Origin: an uncultured Gammaproteobacteria bacterium
GTDB lineage: Bacteria > Pseudomonadota > Gammaproteobacteria > Pseudomonadales > DT-91
Length of the DNA: 6,569 nt
Direction: 5' to 3'
NCBI GenBank assembly: GCA_929200485.1
Contig: CAKMZU010000204.1
Location: 1-6,569, forward strand
Of the stretch, positions 1 to 5,023 are shown piece after piece. The translations under genes were made by a program, and so were the position numbers. The notes beneath the pieces were generated by a model, which was not told the origin of the DNA, ran no database searches, and worked only from the letters and a program-made list of their open reading frames with translations. Positions within the stretch are counted from its first letter, which is position 1. Each line of letters opens with the position of its first letter.

Positions 1-78
1 CGCATGGCAAATTATTAGCACTATAGTAGTGAGCTTCGCACAAACTACGTGCAGGTGTATGAGTAAGCTATCGTTCAA

Positions 79-107
79 TTGACTTAAACCTCAAAATATT
101 TTCTAAA
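79..107 (+). promoter_or_regulatory. Predicted sigma70 promoter of the toxin-like gene
   Basis: A -35 box TTGACT (79-84, five of six consensus bases) is followed after 17 bases by TCTAAA (102-107, four of six). Transcription would begin near position 114, leaving a leader of roughly 115 bases before the ATG at 231. It is the best promoter-like pair I found ahead of this gene, and it sits in AT-rich DNA where chance matches are common. The predicted start falls inside the palindrome at 111-128, which would suit repression. Confidence 0.45.
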
Positions 108-110
108 TGA

Positions 111-128
111 ATAGATTAGTTAATCTAT
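111..128. promoter_or_regulatory. 18-bp palindrome, possible operator
   Basis: ATAGATTA-GT-TAATCTAT is a perfect 8-bp inverted repeat with a two-base centre. It lies just downstream of the predicted -10 box, over the likely transcription start. The size and symmetry are those of a dimeric repressor site, for example of the MarR, TetR or Xre type, but I cannot assign a regulator. The arms are AT-rich, so a chance palindrome is possible. Confidence 0.4.
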
Positions 129-230
129 CGTTTGATTAAGTTCTATTCTGTGCACTCTTTTTTCATCATAAAACTTTTTCTCGAAAACCATGTCGTATCC
201 AGAAAGTTAATCGTTTTTTTCATTAAAATT

Positions 231-956
231 ATGAAACAAACCATTTTACAAACAGCTGTTCTTTTAACTGTATTTCAAATTAACGCTGGAACAGAAGGCA
301 GCTTTGTAATATCTCATCAGAAAATAGAAAAATTAGAACATCAAATCGTAGGTAAGAATAAAAAAATAATTAAAGAATCGATTATTAAGGGAAAAACGAA
401 AAATATTGAACAATCGTATTTTTCAGGTCTGGTATACCGGAATGACACAAGGGATTTTAATGAAATAGCCTCTCAAAATGGCTTTAAACCAAAACATCCA
501 AGAGGAATTGATAATCCACTCTTTTTAGATGACATAAATAACCCAGAAGATAAAACTTGCATAGAATTTGTCGCCGATGAATCTACTATCGTTACTCTCA
601 AACATTATAATGCAGATCCCACTGACAGACGGAAAGACAAAAATTCTTATAAATACATGATCGATACAACCTTTTACGACCTCTGGGGGTTAGATATAGA
701 TGCGACTAGCAATACAACGGATAAAATGACTTATGAAGTAGATTTTGAGTTAACTATCCCACTGAAGTGTATCATTGGTTATTTCACCAAAGGTCGCCAC
801 GAAAAATTCTATCAAAATCCTCTATATGATGGGCATTTCAGCTGGAGGGAGGAGGAAAACAAATTCATTAAAAACTATATAAATCATTCTTTTAATAATT
901 CTCCTAACCGAAAACAACGCTTGTTTAGCTATTTGCATCGCTTATGTTATCCCTGA
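231..956 (+). CDS. Secreted enterotoxin A / pertussis S1-like ADP-ribosyltransferase
   Basis: Putative toxin that would transfer ADP-ribose from NAD+ to a host protein; the target is unknown. The frame is open from a TTG at 132, but ATG 231 begins a good Sec signal peptide (MKQTILQTAVLLTVFQINA, likely cut after Ala19), so I use it; no clear Shine-Dalgarno precedes it. Residues 20-63 are lysine-rich. The catalytic domain then starts with GLVYRNDTR (66-74), matching LYRADSR of cholera/LT A and VYRYDSR of pertussis S1, with R70 as the NAD-binding arginine. YKYMIDTTFYDLW (140-152) resembles YYIYVIATAPNMF of LT. In YEVDFELTIP (168-177), E169 lies seven residues before Ile-Pro, exactly where LT E112 and pertussis E129 lie. 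Oddities: FVADEST (113-119) replaces the YVSTS/FVSTS strand, T167 stands where LT has Glu and pertussis Gln, and no KDEL-like tail or B-subunit gene is seen. Cysteines at 110, 180 and 239 could form a disulfide. GC is low compared with its neighbours, suggesting transfer. The family call is by eye. Confidence 0.65.
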   Translation: MKQTILQTAVLLTVFQINAGTEGSFVISHQKIEKLEHQIVGKNKKIIKESIIKGKTKNIEQSYFSGLVYRNDTRDFNEIASQNGFKPKHPRGIDNPLFLDDINNPEDKTCIEFVADESTIVTLKHYNADPTDRRKDKNSYKYMIDTTFYDLWGLDIDATSNTTDKMTYEVDFELTIPLKCIIGYFTKGRHEKFYQNPLYDGHFSWREEENKFIKNYINHSFNNSPNRKQRLFSYLHRLCYP

Positions 957-1017
957 CCCACCAGAGAAGGAGTAAGACAGAAACTATTTAATTTTTATTT
1001 TTTGCTACTCTTTTAAA

Positions 1018-1043
1018 GTTAAGAGCATCTATAAGCTCTTAAC
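1018..1043. terminator. Hairpin between convergent genes, probable terminator
   Basis: GTTAAGAGC (1018-1026) and GCTCTTAAC (1035-1043) form a perfect 9-bp stem with an 8-base loop. It lies between the toxin-like gene, which ends at 956, and parE, which ends at 1082 from the other side. On the minus strand the stem is followed by TTTAAAAGAG and on the plus strand by ATAATCCCTTTATTT, so neither side has a strong T-run. A second CTCTT at 1008-1012 could pair with AAGAG at 1021-1025, an alternative fold that would disrupt the main stem. The placement supports a weak bidirectional terminator. Confidence 0.5.
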
Positions 1044-1081
1044 ATAATCCCTTTATTTATAGACCTCTCATACAATCAACA

Positions 1082-2965
1082 TTAATCCTGTGCAATATCA
1101 CCTTTAGCTTCGAGCCAGGTTTTTCTATCCGATGAGCGTTTTTTTGCCAGTAACATATCCATCAACTCAAACGTACCGTCATTATCCTCAACACCCAGCT
1201 GAAGCATACAACGGGTATCCTTATTCATAACCGTTTCTCTCAACTGCATAGGATTCATCTCACCTAAACCTTTAAAGCGAGTAACTGTTATCTTACCGCG
1301 CTTATTTTCCGCAGCGATTCGATTTAAAACACCCGTTTTTTCAGAGTCATCAATCGCATAATAGACGTCTTTACCCACATCGATTCGATATAGCGGCGGC
1401 ATGGCAATAAAGATATGGCCTGCTTCAACCAAAGGTTTAAAGTGCCTTAAAAACAAGGCACAAAGCAGTGTTGCAATATGCGCACCATCTGAGTCTGCAT
1501 CGGCAAGCACGCAGATCTTGCCATAACGCAAACCACTCAAATCATCCGACCCTGGGTCAATCCCAATGGCCACAGAAATATCATGCACTTCTTGCGAAGC
1601 TAACACCTCTGATGAGTCAACCTCCCAAGTATTGAGAATTTTACCTCGAAGCGGCATGATCGCCTGAAATAATCGGTCACGCGCCTGCTTGGCTGAGCCG
1701 CCCGCAGAATCCCCCTCCACAAAAAATATTTCGCTATCCATTGCACCCTGCTGAGAACAATCAGCGAGTTTACCAGGCAATGCTGGTCCTTGAGTGACCT
1801 TTTTACGAACAACTTTTTTTGCTTTTTTAAGTCGACTTTGTGCATGGCTGATAAACATTTCAGCCATCTGATCAGCATCCTCGGTGTGCTGATTTAGCCA
1901 AAGACTAAACGCATCTTTGGCAACACCCGAAATATAAGCCGCTGCTTCTCTTGAGGATAATCGCTCTTTAGTTTGGCCTGAAAACTGTGGATCTAAAATT
2001 TTGGCACTTAGAATAAAGTTACATTTATCCCAAATGTCATCACCGCTAAGTTTTACACCGCGCGGTAATAATTTCCGGATTTCGCAGTAATCTCGAATCG
2101 CGTCCAGAAGCCCCGTTCTTAAGCCATTCACATGCGTCCCACCTTGCGGTGTCGGTATCAGATTGACGTAGCTCTCCTGAGTAAGATCTGCCCCCTCAAA
2201 ATACCATTGAACAGCCCAATCGACCGCTTCGTCTTTTGCGCTGAATTGACCAATAAACGGCTCGGCAGGTAATAATTCAAACCCTTCTGTTTTTGTTGCC
2301 AAATAATCTTTTAAACCATCTTCGTAATACCATTCATGGGATTCGCCATTGACCTCATCCTTAAAAATGACTTTTAGACCGGGACATAAAACCGCTTTAG
2401 CACGTAAAACATGTGTCAGGCGAGAGACAGAAAATTTAGCGCTATCAAAATAACTGGCATCCGGATAGAAGTGCACCAATGTTCCGGTATTTCGTTTACC
2501 GCAGGTCCCAATAACTTCCAGATCTTTTGACTTGTCGCCATCCTTAAATTGAATAAAATGAACCTGTCCATCTCGTCGAATGGTCACATCCAATTGTTTT
2601 GAAAGCGCATTAACAACTGACACCCCAACACCATGCAAACCACCTGAAAACTGGTAGTTGTCATTTGAGAATTTACCGCCCGCATGCAAGGTCGATAAAA
2701 TGACTTCAACCCCGGGCAAGCCTAGCTCAGGGTGCAGATCAACAGGCATACCTCGACCATTATCATTGACACTTAATGATTGATCCTTATAAAGGGTTAC
2801 CGTAATTTCAGAGGCATAGCCACCTAGGGCTTCATCCACACTGTTATCGATAACTTCCTGCGCCAGGTGATTCGGCCGGGTAGTCTCGGTATACATGCCT
2901 GGGCGCTTTTTAACAGGATCCAGACCCGTGAGCACCTCTATCGATTCAGCTGTATATTTAGACAA
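1082..2965 (-). CDS. parE: DNA topoisomerase IV subunit B (ATPase subunit)
   Basis: ATPase subunit of topoisomerase IV. With ParC (A2B2) it decatenates daughter chromosomes and relaxes supercoils in the cytoplasm. At 627 residues it is full length (E. coli about 630) and close to E. coli ParE throughout. The GHKL ATPase domain shows EVIDNSVDEA (37-46), DNGRGMP (68-74) and the ATP-lid GGLHGVGVSVVNALS (108-122). The transducer carries the QTK loop GQTKERLSSR (330-339) with K333. The TOPRIM domain has EGDSAGG (417-423) and the metal-binding DADSDG (D489, D491, D493), followed by RFKGLGEMNP (563-572). Positions matching quinolone-resistance sites L445, S458 and E460 of E. coli keep the wild-type residues (L444, S457, E459). 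The start is TTG, eight bases inside the end of yqiA, with a strong Shine-Dalgarno; the N-terminus MSKYTAESIEVLTGLDPV fits the family, and no ATG gives that. Last gene of the run; parC is not in the window. Confidence 0.98.
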   Translation of the reverse strand: MSKYTAESIEVLTGLDPVKKRPGMYTETTRPNHLAQEVIDNSVDEALGGYASEITVTLYKDQSLSVNDNGRGMPVDLHPELGLPGVEVILSTLHAGGKFSNDNYQFSGGLHGVGVSVVNALSKQLDVTIRRDGQVHFIQFKDGDKSKDLEVIGTCGKRNTGTLVHFYPDASYFDSAKFSVSRLTHVLRAKAVLCPGLKVIFKDEVNGESHEWYYEDGLKDYLATKTEGFELLPAEPFIGQFSAKDEAVDWAVQWYFEGADLTQESYVNLIPTPQGGTHVNGLRTGLLDAIRDYCEIRKLLPRGVKLSGDDIWDKCNFILSAKILDPQFSGQTKERLSSREAAAYISGVAKDAFSLWLNQHTEDADQMAEMFISHAQSRLKKAKKVVRKKVTQGPALPGKLADCSQQGAMDSEIFFVEGDSAGGSAKQARDRLFQAIMPLRGKILNTWEVDSSEVLASQEVHDISVAIGIDPGSDDLSGLRYGKICVLADADSDGAHIATLLCALFLRHFKPLVEAGHIFIAMPPLYRIDVGKDVYYAIDDSEKTGVLNRIAAENKRGKITVTRFKGLGEMNPMQLRETVMNKDTRCMLQLGVEDNDGTFELMDMLLAKKRSSDRKTWLEAKGDIAQD

Positions 2966-3560
2966 CCTTTGTCTCCTTAATATGATTTAACACCCAGTCA
3001 GTAATAAAGGGTAAAAGTCGTTGAAAATGATCAAAGTGATGACTGCCGCCAGGAAAAATTCCGATTTGGCAGCCCTGATAGTACGCAATTGCCTCATGCG
3101 CATCCAGCACTTCATCATCCATTTCCAGCAAAACTAACCGCTTTGCCTTATTCGTTAACGAATGATAATAGCACTTTCTTAAGGCTTCCAGATCATACTG
3201 CGTTAATTCGTAATCTTTGCCGGTTTGCGGGTTAGTATTGTCGCCTAAAAAACCAGCAATCAGCTGATGAGGTTTAATCGCTGGATTAATCATCACCGAG
3301 GCTAACTCTTTGCGCTCACAAAAAATATTGGCATAAAAACCACCAAGCGAGCTGCCCATTAACACAAGGGACGACCCTTTATGCTTCTCTACTAACTGAT
3401 CGATAAGGATCAAGGCATCTTCAGGCAAGTCTGGTAAATCAGGGCTTATCACATTGATAGGCAGGCTATGTTGATTGACATAATTTTGTAATAGCTGCGA
3501 TTTAAACGCTAAGCCTGAACTTTGAAAACCGTGCAGATAAATCAGAGTAATTTCAGGCAT
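2958..3560 (-). CDS. yqiA: YqiA-type alpha/beta-hydrolase esterase
   Basis: Small cytoplasmic serine esterase of the YqiA/UPF0227 type. E. coli YqiA is reported to cleave short acyl esters, but its natural substrate is unclear. At 200 residues it is family length. YLHGFQSS (8-15) provides the strand and oxyanion region. The nucleophile elbow GSSLGG (69-74) puts the serine at S71, and INPAIKPHQL (91-100) matches VNPAVRPFEL of E. coli. DDEVLD (148-153) supplies the probable acid D149, and GGSHHF (171-176) the histidine H174, so the catalytic triad appears complete. The ATG at 3560 gives the expected N-terminus, though the Shine-Dalgarno is weak. It sits 58 bases after cpdA and overlaps parE by eight bases, so it is almost certainly co-transcribed with parE, as in E. 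coli. Confidence 0.95.
   Translation of the reverse strand: MPEITLIYLHGFQSSGLAFKSQLLQNYVNQHSLPINVISPDLPDLPEDALILIDQLVEKHKGSSLVLMGSSLGGFYANIFCERKELASVMINPAIKPHQLIAGFLGDNTNPQTGKDYELTQYDLEALRKCYYHSLTNKAKRLVLLEMDDEVLDAHEAIAYYQGCQIGIFPGGSHHFDHFQRLLPFITDWVLNHIKETKVV
2972..2978 (-). promoter_or_regulatory. Ribosome binding site that fixes the parE TTG start
   Basis: On the minus strand AAGGAGA stands six bases before the TTG at 2965-2963. It is nearly perfectly complementary to the end of 16S rRNA and lies inside the last codons of yqiA. This supports the non-ATG start and implies that parE translation is coupled to ribosomes finishing yqiA. Confidence 0.8.
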
Positions 3561-3618
3561 GCTTTACACAAACGTTAAAAAGAAGAAGGTCATTGACAAC
3601 AAGCGTTGAGAGAAAAGA

Positions 3619-4398
3619 TTAATAGCCATTGGCATTTTTATCAATGCCTAAATCCGCTATCGGTAATCGGTGAACCCGCGTTTCAAATTCACCATTATCA
3701 AAGAGTTTGAATGATCGATAACCCGGCATAGCGCTTTCATCTACTGCAAATTTTGGGCTATTGGGTAAAAATTGAAAACAGGTTGAGGGCGTTGAATACA
3801 AATCCAGGTGCTTATATTTAGCAATATGTTCCTGATGCACATGCCCATTCGCCAGCCATTTGATTTGTGGGTATGGCTCGAGTGCCTTTAATACAGCACC
3901 AGCATTATCCACATTAATGGTATCTATCCATTTTGAACCGACAGGCATCAAATGATGGTGTAAAAATGCGGCATGATAATTTTTCGGCGCTGCCTCAATG
4001 ATGTGTTTAAACCGAGAGAGCTCCTGATCAGAAACATGGCCGTGTACCTTACCCACCACTTGTGAATTCAGCGCGGTAATCTGCCATTGCCCCAGGCATT
4101 TGTCTGTTAAACAATCCTTACCAAAGACATCAAGCATCAATTGACATTCATCATGATTACCCGGCATCCAGAGAGTTTCCACTCCTGCTGGCAAATAATC
4201 GTTAATACGCTGATAAGGCAATATGCTGTCTGTGTTGCTGATATCACCTGAGAAAACCATTAGGTCAATCGTTGGATGTTCAGACAAACATTGTGCCAAC
4301 ACCTGCTCAAAGGTTGATTCGGTATCCAACCCCAACAAACGCTCATCCTTTGAGGCTAATAAATGGCAATCGCTCAACTGAACCACAGTAAAGGACAC
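3619..4398 (-). CDS. cpdA: 3',5'-cyclic AMP phosphodiesterase CpdA
   Basis: Class III metallophosphoesterase that hydrolyses cAMP to AMP in the cytoplasm, lowering CRP-cAMP signalling. The metal-binding motifs of the calcineurin-like fold appear in order: D10-C-H12, GD (51-52), GNHDE (80-84), HHH (147-149) and GHVHQE (185-190). STPSTCFQF (202-210) corresponds to ATPSTCVQF in E. coli CpdA, which separates this protein from other metallophosphoesterases. At 259 residues it is somewhat shorter than the E. coli protein (about 275), mainly at the N-terminus. The start is GTG: an in-frame TGA lies three codons upstream (4410-4408), and the first downstream Met is residue 47, past the first metal motif. 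Only a weak GAG precedes the start. It follows yqiB after 117 bases, the longest gap in the run, so it may have its own promoter. Confidence 0.96.
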   Translation of the reverse strand: MSFTVVQLSDCHLLASKDERLLGLDTESTFEQVLAQCLSEHPTIDLMVFSGDISNTDSILPYQRINDYLPAGVETLWMPGNHDECQLMLDVFGKDCLTDKCLGQWQITALNSQVVGKVHGHVSDQELSRFKHIIEAAPKNYHAAFLHHHLMPVGSKWIDTINVDNAGAVLKALEPYPQIKWLANGHVHQEHIAKYKHLDLYSTPSTCFQFLPNSPKFAVDESAMPGYRSFKLFDNGEFETRVHRLPIADLGIDKNANGY

Positions 4399-4515
4399 AA
4401 TACTTGCTCACAACTTCATCAATCGTTAAGCGAAGTACACTAAGGCCTAAGCGCCTAATCGCCAAGTTTTTTTATAAAAAATGGGCTTATTAACAAAAAA
4501 AATGTGACTATTCGC
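4399..4515 (-). promoter_or_regulatory. yqiB-cpdA spacer, possible internal promoter
   Basis: This AT-rich 117-base gap between co-oriented genes contains no gene. On the minus strand there is a -10-like TATAAA (4476-4471), about 70 bases before the cpdA GTG, but no convincing -35 at a proper distance: TTTTTT at 18 bases or TTGTTA at 14 bases are the nearest. Downstream of it lies a tandem pair of 8-mers, GCCTAAGC and GCCTAATC as read on the plus strand (4445-4460), of unknown role. I see no clear terminator stem. Either a weak cpdA promoter or simply an operon spacer is possible. Confidence 0.25.
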
Positions 4516-4953
4516 TCAAGGATTAAGGACATAAATCTCATCACTGGACAAGCCATTGTCGATACAATAAATCAACAAATCCTCCAGAAACCATTGATGC
4601 TGAAACTTCTCATCAGGTAAATACATGGTTTGATTCGGATAGCTCTGTGATGGCCAGATATTTTTATGCCCTTGAAAACTCACTACATCACAGGTTTTGG
4701 CATCATGATAAAGCCTTAACTCAAACGCAGAATTGAGCCACTCAATACCCTGATTGAAGTCCAATGTTAAAAAGGTTGTAAACTTTGCCTGCTGAGTCAC
4801 CAGCAGTCGCAAATGGGTTTTCTGATGGAAGCGTCCACCATACCTTTGTCCAGTTTTTTCCCCTTTAGGCAAGAGTTTCATTAACCGAAAATAATTCATT
4901 TCACAATGCCTGTGATAAGTGACTAAATCTATTTTATATCTACCTTTTTTCAT
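4516..4953 (-). CDS. yqiB: DUF1249 family protein YqiB
   Basis: Conserved protein of unknown function, found beside cpdA in many Gammaproteobacteria. At 145 residues it matches family length (E. coli about 140). Recognisable blocks are HRHCEMNYFRLMKLLP (14-29; E. coli has RLCEMNFSQLRRLLP), the segment ELRLYHDAKTCDV (78-90; E. coli has TVRLYHDAMVAEV), SYPNQ (104-108) and PDEKFQHQWFLEDLLIYC (113-130; E. coli has DEKHQINQFLADWLRYC). No signal peptide or membrane segment is visible, so it is presumably cytoplasmic. The ATG at 4953 gives the family N-terminus, but no Shine-Dalgarno precedes it. First gene of the minus-strand run; its start is 70 bases from that of tolC. In E. coli nudF intervenes here and is missing in this window. 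Confidence 0.93.
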   Translation of the reverse strand: MKKGRYKIDLVTYHRHCEMNYFRLMKLLPKGEKTGQRYGGRFHQKTHLRLLVTQQAKFTTFLTLDFNQGIEWLNSAFELRLYHDAKTCDVVSFQGHKNIWPSQSYPNQTMYLPDEKFQHQWFLEDLLIYCIDNGLSSDEIYVLNP

Positions 4954-4959
4954 TAAAAT

Positions 4960-4987
4960 TGAATACCATCGTGCTCACGACTTTCAA
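4960..4987 (-). promoter_or_regulatory. Possible yqiB operon promoter
   Basis: On the minus strand TTGAAA (4987-4982, five of six consensus bases) is followed after 16 bases by TATTCA (4965-4960, three of six). The -10-like box ends six bases before the yqiB ATG, so transcription would begin at or next to the start codon. That would give a leaderless message and would fit the missing Shine-Dalgarno. The -10 match is poor. The whole divergent region is only 70 bases, and I could not find a comparable promoter for tolC in it; that one may lie within the start of yqiB. Confidence 0.25.
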
Positions 4988-5011
4988 AGATCGTTGGAAA
5001 TTGAAAACCAC

Positions 5012-5015
5012 AGGA
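5012..5015 (+). promoter_or_regulatory. Ribosome binding site that fixes the tolC start
   Basis: AGGA lies eight bases before the ATG at 5024. It supports that start over the GTG at 4919, which would add 35 residues in front of the signal peptide and overlap the beginning of yqiB. Confidence 0.65.
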
Positions 5016-5023
5016 TTTTTATT

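Larger units (their letters stand above)
68..137 (+). repeat. Split direct repeat CTATCGTTYRATT around the promoter
   Basis: The 13-mer CTATCGTTCAATT at 68-80 recurs at 125-137 as CTATCGTTTGATT, identical at 11 of 13 positions, including the first eight. The two copies bracket the predicted promoter: the first runs into the -35 box and the second overlaps the right arm of the palindrome. Copies are 57 bases apart start to start. They could be paired binding sites for one regulator. This is inference from placement only. Confidence 0.35.

Noticed and set aside
1..62. Small inverted repeats CACTA/TAGTG and GCAC/GTGC at the left edge as an attC site, tRNA or IS end.
   Set aside because: The stems are only 4-5 bp, the attC consensus boxes are absent and no cloverleaf forms.
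2..82. Open frame running in from the left edge to a TGA at 80-82, possibly the tail of an upstream gene.
   Set aside because: Only 26 codons are visible and the peptide resembles nothing I recognise. The reverse strand is also open over much of this stretch, so there is no support for either.
132..230. TTG-started extension of the toxin-like gene.
   Set aside because: It would place 33 residues before a well-formed signal peptide that begins at ATG 231.
1600..1878. 92-codon minus-strand open frame in another phase inside parE.
   Set aside because: It lies wholly within the conserved TOPRIM-coding part of parE and has no recognisable domain; a frame shadow.
4900..4915. TCACA-N5-TGTGA near the start of yqiB as a CRP site.
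   Set aside because: The half-sites are in the reverse order and spacing compared with the CRP consensus TGTGA-N6-TCACA.
215..4960. The 16-mer TTTTTTCATTAAAATT occurs at both 215-230 and 4945-4960, each beside a start codon.
   Set aside because: It is low-complexity AT-rich sequence, and in the second place it is the antisense of the yqiB start. Chance is a sufficient explanation.
4919..5023. GTG-started extension of tolC.
   Set aside because: It overlaps the yqiB start and precedes the signal peptide. The ATG at 5024 has an AGGA eight bases upstream.
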